Shown piece by piece: positions 1 through 10,289 of a stretch of 64,000 nucleotides of DNA. The position numbers were made by a program, and so were the translations under genes. The notes under the pieces are model-generated. The model worked only from the letters and a program-made list of their open reading frames with translations, was not told the DNA's origin and did not search any database. Positions within the stretch are counted from its first letter, which is position 1. Each line of letters begins with the position of its first letter. The stretch is taken from contig JAKGHH010000002.1 in assembly GCA_022828595.1 (NCBI GenBank), positions 75,674,383-75,738,382 of the forward strand. The letters are read 5' to 3'. The stretch comes from Nelumbo lutea. Lineage: Eukaryota > Streptophyta > Magnoliopsida > Proteales > Nelumbonaceae.

Positions 1-958
1 CACGATGTCAATAAATAATAAACAATTTATTGCATTTTGATTTCAAACAACCTCTTGATGATGTTGCCACGTGTAAAATTCTTAGTGAAGCTCCCTAACC
101 CGAACCAGACGCTATAACACGAATTATTATTTGTCCCTTACCAAAGTAAATACTAAATACGGCATGCCTAGAACATTGTGACCGTGACGTCACTTACCTG
201 AAAAAAGATAAAGTTTTTGATAATCATAAAAACCTTCTCTTTACTTTTATTGTTTCAAAAAATTTTCCTGAATTTTTAAAGATATCGAAAAAAATCTCCC
301 TTCTCTCAGTGATTCAAACAGAAAATCCATAAAATTATGAAATTGTCTCTGATTAATTATTAAAAAATCAATAAAATTTTTCAAAATATCAGAATTGCCC
401 TTGCTTCTCCTTTTTACAATGGAAGGGAACGACGTGATTTCTTCTTCTCTTCTCTGTCTCCACTCTCTTTCATCGAGTGGATTGAGTCAAAGCAACCAAA
501 AGGCACCGTTCATCTTCTTCACGGTGGCAATGAGAGAGGAGGAGTCTTCTCTACAAAGAAGCTGGAGAGCCATATTTGCATCACAGAAAGATATTTTGAA
601 GAAGGTTGTTTTACTTCTTAGAAAAGGCCTTGTTTATCATGAATCAAACATTTTTTTTTTCTTCTAATTACACAATTGAAATTTTAATAATAAATCTAGA
701 AAAATTTTCCCTCATGAATTGACTTCTGGTACCTTTCTTGTGTAAATTTCCTTGATTTGGATCCCTTAGGATTCGCTGGGCAATGCTATTAGGCCAATGG
801 TACTTGCGAGGAATTTCTATGAAGCTCAATCAATTATACCAGGCAATCTGCCCAAACTCCAAATTAACCAGTCAGAGAATTACCAAGAGATTAACACCGA
901 TTGATTTGCATAAGGGGAGTTAGGTTTACCGAGCTGGCATGGCTATTTACAAAAGAAT

Positions 959-1233
959 TCATATGCCGAGCTCTCTTTGCCAGATCATGGGCTGGCATTC
1001 AACCCGGTTCACAGCAGGGTGGCATTCAACCTGGTTCACAGCATGCGGCACCTTTGCATATTTCATATGGTCTTCCAGATTCTTTGTAGAGAAGTTGCTC
1101 ACCCCAATTTCCCTTGTTTGCCTTGATGCAAACAAGCCCTCCATTGCAGCCCATGTCTCTGAAAGGCACAGAAGAGCCATGACTATTGGCTCACGAGATC
1201 CCAGCTTGGACAGAAGCAGCCAGTGAATCTGTA
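959..1233 (-). pseudogene. Aldo-keto reductase (AKR4C-like) exon fragment inside the MULE
   Basis: The minus strand reads ETWAAMEGLFASRQTREIGV, then SNFSTKNLEDHMKYAKVPHA, then VNQVECHP. This is the conserved barrel segment of plant NADPH-dependent aldo-keto reductases (IGVSNFS and NQVECHP motifs). A pyrimidine-rich acceptor ending CAG directly precedes ETW at about 1165, and a second acceptor-like ACAG precedes IHW near 1233 (IHWP is also an AKR landmark). This suggests a genomic copy with introns rather than a processed mRNA. A 27-bp tandem duplication at about 990-1045 repeats the NQVECHP segment as NRVECQP, after which the frame soon stops. The N-terminal catalytic part and the C-terminus are absent, so no function is expected. 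Confidence 0.75.
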
Positions 1234-1370
1234 ACAAAAATATGGCAGCGAGTCCATCAATAGTGAAACCCTCACAAGACTTGAGGACCAAAACACTAAA
1301 ACTCTTAAATTAATGCGAAGAAGATGAGCAATGCCTTTCATTGCTCCAATTCAATGGACTCGAGGGGAAA

Positions 1371-1412
1371 GAGAGAGAGAGAGAAGAAGAAGAAGAAGAA
1401 GAAGAAGAAGAA
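1371..1412. repeat. (GA)n/(GAA)n microsatellite
   Basis: A GA run at 1371-1384 is followed by a GAA run to about 1412, inside the right TIR region of the MULE. The short lysine- or serine-rich ORFs over it are products of the repeat. Confidence 0.9.
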
Positions 1413-1751
1413 ATCAATGAGAAAAACCAATGAGGGGAGATCAGGGGAAGGATTTCACACCGTTCCCTTCTATTGCGAGACGAAGGGGAAGCAGGGGCAT
1501 TTCCGATATTTTGAAACATTTTATTGATTCACTGGCAATTAATCAGGGGCAATTTTATAATATTATCGATTTTCCGTCTGAATCATTGATAGAAAGGAGG
1601 TATTTGTTGAGATCTTTAAAAGTTCATGAGAGGTTTTTGCTAAAGTAAAACCACAAGGGAGGTTTTTATGATTGTCAGAAAATTTAGGGGAGGTTTTCTA
1701 TTTTATTCAAAAAAAAAACTCTAAAATACTCATTTGGTAGGCATTTTTTTA

Positions 1752-1870
1752 GGTTGTGTTTGGTTTAAAGAAAAAAGTAGGGAAAGGAAGGGAAAGGTAG
1801 GGAAACCTATGCAAGATTTGTAAAGCTTTCCCCTCCTTTCCCTACTTTTTCCTTCAAACAAAACATAGCC
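1752..1870. mobile_element. Tourist-like (PIF/Harbinger-type) MITE, 119 bp
   Basis: The ends are inverted: the left begins GGTTGTGTTTGGTTT and the complement of the right begins GGCTATGTTTTGTTTG. Both run on into AAAAAGTAGGGAAAGG. Flanking trinucleotides are TTA and ATA, a degenerate 3-bp duplication as expected for PIF/Harbinger elements. It is related to the copy at 18398-18528. Confidence 0.7.
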
Positions 1871-2074
1871 ATAAAAAAATGGGTTTTAGGGCGAACCGAT
1901 TCTCCCCAACTCATATATTTTTGGAAGATATATAAATGCATGTAATTGAATTTTATTACTATATATTTTGATCAAATAATAAATGTTTTGATATTTATTT
2001 ATGTTATTTTACTTTCTTATTATTTATATAACAGAAAATAATATAAAATTGGACTTGATTTCTGAACTCAATCC

Positions 2075-2614
2075 TAGGGTTGTTCACAAATAAATCCAAA
2101 CCGACCAACCCGGCCCGACCCAAATCGAGTTGGCCAATTTTTCTTCACTACCGATTGATTTCGGGTTGCAAAAATGAACCAAACTGAGTTATGTGAAAAA
2201 ATATATATTCTGAAAAAAATATCTATTAAATATAGATATTTTAGTTTTATATAATAAATATATATCTTAAAAAATATATATTCTGAAATATATCAGATAT
2301 ATATTTCCAAAAATTAGAAAATATATATTTTGATATATTTGTATATATGTTTTGGTTTTAAATATATATTTCCAGAAAATATATTCTAAAATATCATATA
2401 TAATATTAGCACTTTGACTTCATGTGCATTGTGCAAGCTTGGAGTTGGTTGAAACCCAAACCGATCCAAATTGACTCAAACCGACTCAAACTGACCAGGT
2501 CATTTTTACTTAATAGAGGGTCAGTTTCGGTTTGGTCTATAGGTAACCCGACCAGGTCAAGTCGGTTGAAAAAACACTACTAAACCGACCCTACCCGACC
2601 CGTGAACAGCCCTA
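2075..2614. mobile_element. Non-autonomous hAT element, 540 bp
   Basis: Ends are TAGGGTTGTTCACAAA and, on the complement, TAGGGCTGTTCACGGG. The 8-bp flanks are CTCAATCC and CTCAATCT, matching at 7 of 8 positions as a hAT target duplication. Subterminal GAC/CCC-rich tracts surround an AT-rich core. It has no coding capacity and shares termini with 31466-32265. Confidence 0.8.
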
Positions 2615-3153
2615 CTCAATCTGTCAATCTACCCCATCCTCAAATGGAAGGAAGGTAGAATTGAAAATAGTTTTTTATTTTTCATGTGGAAGGAAGGTTT
2701 GGATTTTAAGGAGATGGATTTAGGAGGATATGGATTGGGAGGTGATGAATATCAAAAAGTTCACGATCCCTACTGGAGCTCAGGCACGAATCTTAGTAAT
2801 AGATTTGCACAAATGGTGTCACAGGGCCTAGTGGATGTCACAGGCTAGGAACTATGATGCTTAAGTTAGTAAATGTCGATCTCTTCAAGGTGGCCAAAAC
2901 TGCAAGAGCATGAATCAAATAGTGGAAGGTACCTTTGAATAGTGACAACTTACCCTTATATACGCCTCGAGGTTCAGCTAAGACATGGCAAGATAGGCGA
3001 TTGGCCTTAGTGGGCACGTTTTAACGGTTGATGGCGACACATTTGCCGTTTTTTGGGGCATGCCTATGTGGCATGTTCGCAAACAATGAGCGCCTTGTAT
3101 CCACTTTCTCACAAACCGGGTGGAAGTGGGCTTCTAGCAGTGGGTGTCTCAAC
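2615..3153. other. No recognised feature
   Basis: Unique-looking sequence of mixed composition. No convincing ORF, RNA gene or repeat terminus was seen. Confidence 0.4.
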
Positions 3154-3802
3154 TAGACCTGTTCATGGGGCGGGCCGGGCTGGGCTGGGCTAGGATCGGG
3201 CTTTTAGTCCCCACTAATGAAAATATGCTAGGCCCGAGCCCAAGCCCGACCTGACCTACGGGCCTATAACTTGAGCCCGAGCCCAGGCCTGATAAAAAGC
3301 CCGAAGCCCGACCTAATAAATTTCACAGAGAGAGAGAGAGAACTCATCGTCGCACTTTGACAGAGATCCCTCATCAGTTCGCAACTTCGCATCTGAGAGA
3401 GAGAAAAGTCACCGTCGCACTTTGACAAAGATCCCTCATCAGTTCACAACTTCGCATATGAGAGAGAGAGAGAACTCACCATCGCACTTTGATAGAGATC
3501 CCTCATCAGTTCGCAACTTTGCATCAGAGAGAGAGTGATAGAGAGAGAAAACTCATCATCACTGTCAGAATTATTGTGCCGGTGAACGTTCGTCACCTCA
3601 CTGTGGAGTGTGGAGGTTGAAGAAGAAGGGTTCGACTAAAAAAAGAAGAGGGAAAGAGGCAAAGAGATAATAAAAAGATGGGGCTATTTGATTAGGGTTT
3701 TTTAGGTCTAGCTTTAGGCCGGGTCGAGCCGGGCTATTTTGACAAAACTCGAGCCCGGCTCGAATTTATTGTAGGCCGGGCTTTTTGGACCGAACAGGTC
3801 TA
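3154..3802. mobile_element. Non-autonomous hAT element, 649 bp, with internal minisatellite
   Basis: Perfect 11-bp TIRs, TAGACCTGTTC at both ends. The 8-bp flanks GTCTCAAC and GTCCCAAC match at 7 of 8. Subterminal GGGC/CCGGGC-rich tracts bracket an internal array of about three 65-bp units (3325-3555), each with a GAGAGA stretch followed by CGCACTTTGA and CCCTCATCAGTTC. No protein is encoded. Confidence 0.85.
3325..3555 (+). repeat. Tandem repeat, unit about 65 bp, about 3 copies
   Basis: Three units each contain a GA run, a CACTTTGA block, GATCCCTCATCAGTTC and CAACTT(C/T)GCAT. They lie inside the hAT element 3154-3802 and differ by a few substitutions. Confidence 0.8.
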
Positions 3803-4182
3803 GTCCCAACGTTTGCATAAAGTTTGGGCCGGCCATTCTATCCAGGCAAAGATAAGGGAGAGCTCACCATGTAGGTCGGACGTGTGTTGAGGTCGAAGAG
3901 GTCCCTTAGGTCATGGATAGCCGGGTCGGATGAGCAGGTCAAAACCATTGTGTGACCAAATTAGTCATACGCTCTATATCCATTTTTGGTCGGATTTTAC
4001 TCAAGCCTCGTAAGTCAAACTAATGAGGTCCTACCACGTGTTTTGTCGAAGTGTGGGGGAAGATTATCCCTCATCAGGAGGTATAAGAAAACTGGTAGAA
4101 TATGAAATTTACAAAACTTTCCCCAAACCTGCCCCATTTCCAACCAAGAAAAATTTGGATATTGTATTAGATGATACTCCAA
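3803..4182. other. No recognised feature
   Basis: Spacer between two MITEs. I see no ORF or repeat end in it. Confidence 0.4.
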
Positions 4183-4494
4183 CAATGTTTTAAAACCAAC
4201 CTAGAACTGAAACCATTTTGGCCATTGGTTTCTAGGTCAATGGTTCAACTGTCCGGTTTGAACAAATAGCCCATTCTGACAAAAAAATTTGAAAAAGTAA
4301 AAAACTAATTAAAACAAAAAAGGCCAAAAATCATTGAATGGGTTGGCACCTCGATTGCTCAAATCAATTGGTCATTGACTAATTCAACGGTTTTTGCCCA
4401 GAAACTAAATTTAGGGTAAAACAAAACCACTTACTTGGATGATTCCTATGCCAAATGGTCCAACCACCCATTCAACAACGGTTCGAAAACATTC
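4183..4494. mobile_element. MITE of the CATGGTTTT-AAAACC family, 312 bp
   Basis: It begins CAATGTTTTAAAACC, and the complement of its end begins GAATGTTTTCGAACC. The 8-bp flanks TACTCCAA and TACTGCAT agree at 6 of 8, suggesting a hAT-type insertion. The internal GGTC/GACC-rich text resembles the copies at 10039, 37557, 43449 and 53422. Confidence 0.6.
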
Positions 4495-4729
4495 TACTGC
4501 ATTGTTCCAATGCTGTAGTTTGAAAGGCAAATGAGGATTTAACACTGACATCCGCACCTTTAAAGCATTCTTTTGGACTAGACGGCACTTTGCTTTTGGG
4601 CTTCCGTGGATTCAAGAAATAGAAATCCCAATAGCTATATTTGTTTGAAAACCAGCTTTTTTATGTTTATCTCGAACTTCGGGCAGATGGTAAACCTTTT
4701 CCCACTAAGATAGGGTTTTGCTACTTATA

Positions 4730-4892
4730 AAGCGCAAAAAAGCGGTTCCCACACCGACCTTACAGCATGTTCCAGCCGCATATTGGAAACATCTCTCGTT
4801 ATTCTTGAGAAATGTTCGCAATACACGGTGGGGATGTGGCTGTGAGGTTGGTGTAAGAGCACTTTGTGAGGAGCACGTCCCAATTTGACCAA
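4730..4892. mobile_element. Foldback MITE (162-169-bp MULE-like family), diverged copy
   Basis: An imperfect hairpin: left arm CCCACACCGACCTTACAGC and GGAAACATCTCTC, right arm GAGAAATGTTC with GCTGTGAGGTTGGTGTAAG. The apex carries the family's GANATGTTCNCAATACA core. No target duplication was resolved. Confidence 0.5.
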
Positions 4893-4957
4893 GTCATTTG
4901 ACTCGTAACTTCGAGTCTTGTAATCCTGAGGTAAGCGTTAAGCAGTGTTGTAGCCAG

Positions 4958-5366
4958 TAGAGTGTCAATTGGGCTGGATTTGGTCCAATCCGATCCATTC
5001 TAATATGAATCCATTATAAATGGATCAGGTCCAATCCAATCCAATGAATAGTTTGGATCATTTTGAACCAGTCTCATTCAATGTCTGAACCGTCCAATCT
5101 ATTTAAATTCGTTTTGATTTAGATTGGTTTCAACCCTAACCCGGTCCATTAACACCTATCTTATCTTATATCAATGGACTAGATATTGGCTTAATCCAAC
5201 CCAATCCAATATAAATTTATTACAGATGGACTAGGTCCAATCCAATTTAATAAATATTTTGGATCAGATTGATCCAATCCATTATGTCTTGTTGGTCTGT
5301 CCAATCCATCCAAATTGATTTTGGGCTGGATGGGGTCCAATCCAAAACGGTCCATTGACACCCTTA
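4958..5366. mobile_element. Non-autonomous hAT-like element, 409 bp
   Basis: Ends TAGAGTGTCAATTGG and complement TAAGGGTGTCAATGG form imperfect TIRs. The interior repeats ATGGATCAGGTCCAATCC-like blocks in both halves. I could not align an 8-bp target duplication, so ends are tentative. Confidence 0.5.
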
Positions 5367-5411
5367 ACATGATGATCATGGATGGTTCGACCCAAATTTA
5401 CATCGTAGAGG

Positions 5412-5881
5412 ATGACCAAACCGATGCTGAAACCTCCCCTGAAGTTTGATAATTGTAATCACTTCCCCTGAATTTTTTGACACAGTTGCAAGTAGACTCC
5501 TTTTGTTAGATTTTCCTAACAAGAAGCATGTAAATGCTCACAATACTCACACAATTACTATTGAGGCTGGTTTATACATAAAAGTAATAACAAATTAACA
5601 ATAAGAAAAAAAATAAAAAATTTAAAGTTGCATCTTTACATTTGAGCGATTGATATGAAGGGAAAATTTGGAAAATAAATCAATTTCAAAATAAAGATCG
5701 AAAGGGTTTGGGCTAAGGATTCATATGAAGAGAAATTTTGAAAAATAAACATTTTGGTGAAAAGTAATTGCATGGGTATTTTGGACATTTTAACCAAGGG
5801 GTCAACTTGCAACTATATCAGAAAGTCCAAAGGAGGTGATTGCAATTACCAAACTTTAGGGGAGGTTTAAGCAATTTTACC
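5412..5881. mobile_element. Possible MULE MITE with TIRs of about 75 bp
   Basis: The left arm (AAACCTCCCCTGAAGTTTG, then TTGCAAGTAGAC) and the complement of the right arm (AAACCTCCCCTAAAGTTTG, then TTGCAAGTTGAC) match over about 75 bp around an AT-rich core. No 9-bp duplication was found, so ends are approximate. Confidence 0.5.
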
Positions 5882-6079
5882 CAAAAAAGTTATAACACCA
5901 TGTTGTGCCAAGCATGACCCACACCCCCATATCAGGCTGTGCCTGGGGATTAAGATCCACGGGCTGGCTTGACCCACAACCTATAAGGGCCCATACTGCA
6001 CGACAAACATTATACCTATATATACAACCATTTGCCAATTGGCGCATCTTTAAAGATATATAGATATTTGCAATAGGTT

Positions 6080-6453
6080 TAGGGGTGTTCACAGTTTGGT
6101 TAATCGAACTATGGGCTATTTTTTGAAATCAAATCAGTGCCATTGGTTTTTTACTATTTCAATTCTTCAGTTTCTTGGTTTTTTATATTTATAATATATA
6201 TTATAAATATATAATATAACATATATTTATATTTATATATAAAGTGCATATAAATTTAATAATATAATATAAATTTATATACTGGTCAATTCAATTAACC
6301 CCCCATTTTTTTAGGTTAATCAAAACCAAACCGATACTATCGATTTTTTTTAATAAAACACTGAACTAATTGGCTTGATTAACCGATTTTTTTGTTCAAT
6401 TTCCTTGGTTTGGTTTGGGTTTTAGGTATTTTGGTTTTTGTTGAGCAGCCCTA
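6080..6453. mobile_element. Non-autonomous hAT-like element, about 374 bp
   Basis: Ends TAGGGGTGTTCACAG and complement TAGGGCTGCTCAACA; subterminal GGTTAAT/ATTAACC motifs; a central AT palindrome at about 6185-6285. No target duplication is visible. Confidence 0.5.
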
Positions 6454-6627
6454 GGTATCAATGCTTTTTAAACAACGGGATACTCTTTGGACTGGCCTGG
6501 TCCAACTGGATTGTAGTTGCTATCTGGACTTTTGGTAATTTGCCATGTGTTCTATAGTATAACATCTAAGCCACTAGTTGCTTCAACTACAACAAATCAG
6601 AAATGGGATGATTAGATGACTTTTGGA

Positions 6628-6789
6628 GACCGGATCTCCTCACACCTAGCACCTCACAGGCACCTCACACACATCCTATCATGCATTGGGAACATCTCTC
6701 GTACTTATTTGTTATTATTCACAGGAGATGTTCTCAATACACCATGGAGGTGCATGTGAGGCGCTCATTTGTGAGGAGTAGATCCCGTT
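6628..6789. mobile_element. Foldback MITE, 162 bp, with flanking duplication
   Basis: The 12-mer ATGACTTTTGGA occurs at 6616-6627 and 6790-6801, directly flanking the hairpin. The true duplication is likely its 9-10 bp next to the element. Terminal text GAGACCGGATCTCCTCAC pairs with right-end GTGAGGAGTAGATCCCG. The apex has AGATGTTCTCAATACACC. Confidence 0.75.
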
Positions 6790-7076
6790 ATGACTTTTGG
6801 ACATCTAACTTATGCATTTTTCTCCCCGAGATCTCTAAGAATTATAATAGATTTTTTTTCTCTATTTCCTAATGCATAATAGAAAAATCAAGTTTCAAAC
6901 TGATTTTTATCCCAAGAAATTCTCATTCAGGACTTGGCTTTACAGAGTGAATTTGTTTTCAGCAGTGATTTCCTAAATAATGATTTCTTATTTCTGATTA
7001 GTTATATAATTTTTTATGAATTTACAAACAAATTTGTAAAATCTATATCTATACTACAATAAAAAGTACGAATGAG

Positions 7077-7167
7077 TAGGGGTGCAACTCGGGTTACCCC
7101 AAGTTAGTGTCTTACATTGCTTCGGGCTCAGGCCTTCAGGTTAGGACTCACCCAAATTTCACCACTA
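7077..7167. mobile_element. Very short hAT MITE, 91 bp
   Basis: Ends TAGGGGTGCAACTCGGGT and complement TAGTGGTGAAATTTGGGT. Flanks CGAATGAG and TGAGTGAG match at 6 of 8. Confidence 0.55.
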
Positions 7168-7521
7168 TGAGTGAGGTCTTAGATTTCTGTGACTAAATTA
7201 CCCTCTTTTTAAATTTGGTCCCTCTCTATTGTAAGGGCAGAGGTAATTTAAATACCACTATTTAGTTCATTTTAATTTCTTCTCATTAATTACCATATTT
7301 AATTTATTAGTTTCCATTCTCTTTTTTGAATCCTATCCAATGCACGCTGAACTGTGCATGTGGGGCATTTGTAGGGTGCAGATGTGATCTCTATGTTTAA
7401 GGCATTTGTTCTCATCATTAAACTTCATTAATTAAATTCATACACAATAGTTTCAATAGTATAAAACCTATACTTTTAAAAGCGATTTGGAATGAGGTTT
7501 TTTATCTGGATGGTGGGTAAG
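7168..7521. other. AT-rich spacer with a foldback-MITE fragment
   Basis: About 7330-7395 (CCTATCCAATGCACGCTG onwards) resembles half of the foldback MITE family. The rest shows nothing recognisable. Confidence 0.35.
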
Positions 7522-7683
7522 GAGTTCAAATCAGCCCCCCATGAGATTGCCCCCCACAATGTCCCACAACACATCTCCACTATGTATTGATGACATCATT
7601 ATTTATGGGATTATCATTGGGAGATGTTCTCAATACACGACGGGGATGTGTTGTGGGATGTTGTGGGGGACTGATTTGGTCTC
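7522..7683. mobile_element. Foldback MITE, 162 bp, perfect 9-bp TSD
   Basis: GTGGGTAAG flanks the element exactly at 7513-7521 and 7684-7692. Ends are GAGTTCAAATCAGCCCCC and complement GAGACCAAATCAGTCCCCC. The arms pair almost throughout, and the apex contains GAGATGTTCTCAATACACG. A 9-bp duplication is characteristic of Mutator-like elements. This is the reference copy of the family in this window. Confidence 0.85.
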
Positions 7684-8649
7684 GTGGGTAAGCTATTCAT
7701 CCATTTGGGTCAACTGGATTAACCCATGAGACCATATTAAATAATACAACTTTAAAAAGTAAATAAAAATACAAAATGCAAGAAATTATGGAAGAATACA
7801 ACAAATTATAGAACAATTCTAGGGACATCTTTAGTATCATTAAATAATCATATTAAAAAAAATAAGTGTGATAAATAATAACTACTTTTAATCTTTTATT
7901 AACGATGTAAATGAAATACAAAATTTAAAAGTGAACAAAAAATGAAACTATTTTCGGTGGTGGTGGATGATCCAATCTTTTGGATCAAATGGGTCAATCT
8001 ATAATGTGACAATTAAATAATAAAAAATACATAAGGTTCTAGAAATATAAAAATTTTGTAGAAATTTGGGCACATTCTAATATTACATATTTGTTTCAAC
8101 TAATTAATTAGGCAATTTTATCGTTGATCAAGTCATTTTTTGTGCAAATTGGTTTGGGTTGAAACATACTTTTGTTCAAGTGATAGGTTAATCAATTTAG
8201 TTATCTAGTTTATGAAACATGTTTTACTACAGTTTCACTTTTTTGAGCTAGAAAACAATTTCTCTAGATGAATTACAATAGAGTTTGATTGGTCAAAACT
8301 CTTTTGGTATCATGGCTTTCTGATAGCAGAGACTTTTCCTTTTCACATGACATTGGTTTAATCATGTATATATAGGGATGTCAATGGGTCAGGTTTGGCT
8401 CAGCCCAAATCCTGTTTGATTAAATCAAGGGGGAATATCAACCTGATCATTCACCCAACCTGAAACCAACCTAAAATTTGATTGAGTCTGCCTAAACTTA
8501 GGATACAACTTGGGTGGGCTGGGTTGGGTTGAGGGCTCGAGGGTCAACCCAAGCCAAACCCTAAGTCTCAAATCTCGGGCTTGAGCCTAGCCAAACCCAA
8601 GGGCAAGCCCAAGTTTGCCAACATAGGTCCAACCTGAGCTTAATGCAAC
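7684..8649. other. AT-rich dispersed-repeat sequence and an unpaired hAT-like left end
   Basis: 7700-8250 contains copies of an AT-rich dispersed repeat recognised by tracts such as GGCACATTCTAATATTA and GGATCAAATGGGTCAA. At about 8374, TAGGGATGTCAATGGGTC resembles a hAT left end, and its GGGTTGGG-rich body continues after 9184, but no matching right terminus was found. No gene is seen. Confidence 0.4.
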
Positions 8650-8837
8650 TAGGGGTGGCTATGAAACGAGCTCTTCATGAGCTACTTGAGCTCGGCTTGT
8701 GAAAATCTCAACTCAGCTTGGTTTCAACCGATCTTCGAGCCGAGCTTGAGCCCAATTGAAAGGCTTGTTTATTAATTGAGTCGAGCTCGAGCCTAATAAA
8801 GCTTGGCCTGTGAGGCTCACGAGCTAGCTCGAATAGC

Positions 8838-8892
<55 letters not shown>

Positions 8893-9176
8893 AGAAAATA
8901 ATATATATAATAAAAATATTATAGATATAATATTTTTTTATTTATATATATAATAATAACTAATTATTATAATTCTTAATTTTTAAATATCAAATAAAAA
9001 TATTTTATATATAATTTTTTTTATAGAACATTTTCTCAAGTCGAGCTCGAGTTGAGCCGAACCGAGCTTGAGCTTACGAGCTTTTGACTCAAGTCGAGCT
9101 CGAGCCTCATACTACCTTGGCGAGTTGAGATCAAATAGCTAACTATTCAGTTCGGCTTTGCTCGAATCCACCCCTA
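8650..9176. mobile_element. Non-autonomous hAT element, 527 bp
   Basis: Perfect 9-bp TIRs TAGGGGTGG. The 8-bp flanks AATGCAAC and AATCCAAC match at 7 of 8. The subterminal GAGCTCGAGC-type text is inverted between halves, with a (TAA)n/(TTA)n palindrome at about 8840-8892. Related to 22408-22959. Confidence 0.85.
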
Positions 9177-9813
9177 AATCCAACACATCTTGGGTTGGGC
9201 TCGGGAACGGGCAGATTGATTAGGGCTAGGCTAATTGGTCGAGTTTGTAGGTACTTTTTAAATTAATTCATCTTTTGTTGTCTTTAAAGCCTAATTTTTT
9301 AGTATAATAGATTGAAAATATATATAAATATTATTAATAAATGTATATATACATAATTTGTACATGTCTTTAACATTTGGGGCAACAATCTGGGCTTCAT
9401 CACAGTTATAATCACCACATGATAGGCATAATTGATGCTGTACCTTCATATTTACATGATTGTGTATAGTAAATTACTATAGAAAGTGTCATTCTCTGAT
9501 TTTTATTCTGTTGGGACAAATAGGAGAGAAAAGCCAAAAGCAATGAGACCCAATAAAGGAAGAATTATGACTCAGAAAGCCCAATGAGTCATTTATGTCC
9601 CGATATGAGGTGGGCCTTCCCGTTTTAAACTTAATACAACATGCATCAATAATAATAATATGATAAATATATCAGTGGTTAATAATTGAGAGTGGCTTTC
9701 TCTCTCTCTCATTTTCTTTATCTACTGGATTTCCCCAAGAACCATTGGCTATTGCCTTGAGGTCCTACCCTCATAATTCGTTAGCTTCTTTCTCATATCA
9801 CTTGTTTCGGTCT

Positions 9814-9858
<45 letters not shown>

Positions 9859-10038
9859 GAATTTGGATCTACAATAAACAAAATTTGTACAGTCTAACAA
9901 ACCTGGGTAAGGATCTGTTACTAATAAAACAAGTTTGGATTTGAACCCTACCCATGCCTTGTTACAGCTCTACATTGATGGAGAGATGTTCCCATTATTT
10001 GCATGTTATCATTTATGGAGAGATATTTATAATGTATC
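9177..10038. other. No gene; contains a 40-T homopolymer
   Basis: Continuation of an outer hAT-like repeat to about 9240, then AT-rich spacer with an uninterrupted T run at 9816-9855. No poly(A) retrocopy or ORF could be tied to the run. Confidence 0.4.
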
Positions 10039-10289
10039 GATGTTTTTGAACCTTCGTTGATTTGGATGTTACTTTAAAATTGGTTCTTGGCTAAAAATTA
10101 TTGAATTGGTTAATGATTCATTGACTTGGGCGGTTGAATTATTGACCTATTTGACCCATTCAACGGTTTTGGTCGTTTTTTATTTTTTCATCAGCATGGG
10201 CCGTCCATTCAAACTGGATGGTTGAACCTTCGACCTAGAAATCAATGTTCAGAATGGTTCTAGTTTCGGGTTGGTTTTTAAAACCTTGC
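10039..10289. mobile_element. Diverged MITE of the CATGGTTTT-AAAACC family
   Basis: GATGTTTTTGAACC at the left and GGTTTTTAAAACCTTGC at the right are inverted. The flanks AATGTATC and AATGTTCA share five leading bases. Interior GGTTGAACC/GACCTAGAAATC text matches the family. Confidence 0.45.

Larger units (their letters stand above)
200..1708. mobile_element. MULE-type DNA transposon with long TIRs carrying a host gene fragment (Pack-MULE candidate)
   Basis: The outer parts, about 200-500 and 1345-1708, are inverted copies of each other. Shared blocks on the left strand and the right complement include ATCATAAAAACC, GATTCA, CTGATTAAT, ATCAATAAAAT, TTTCAAAATATC and AAGGGAACG, in the same order. 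TIRs of this length without a transposase are typical of non-autonomous Mutator-like elements. No clean 9-bp target duplication is visible: the right flank is an A run and the left flank is A-rich, so the exact ends are uncertain by about 10 bases. The interior holds an aldo-keto reductase exon fragment on the minus strand. Inference: a gene-capturing MULE (Pack-MULE). Confidence 0.7.

Noticed and set aside
395..667. 90-codon ORF starting near MPLLLLF
   Set aside because: Overlaps the left TIR of the MULE and ends in a poly-Phe T run; no family resemblance.
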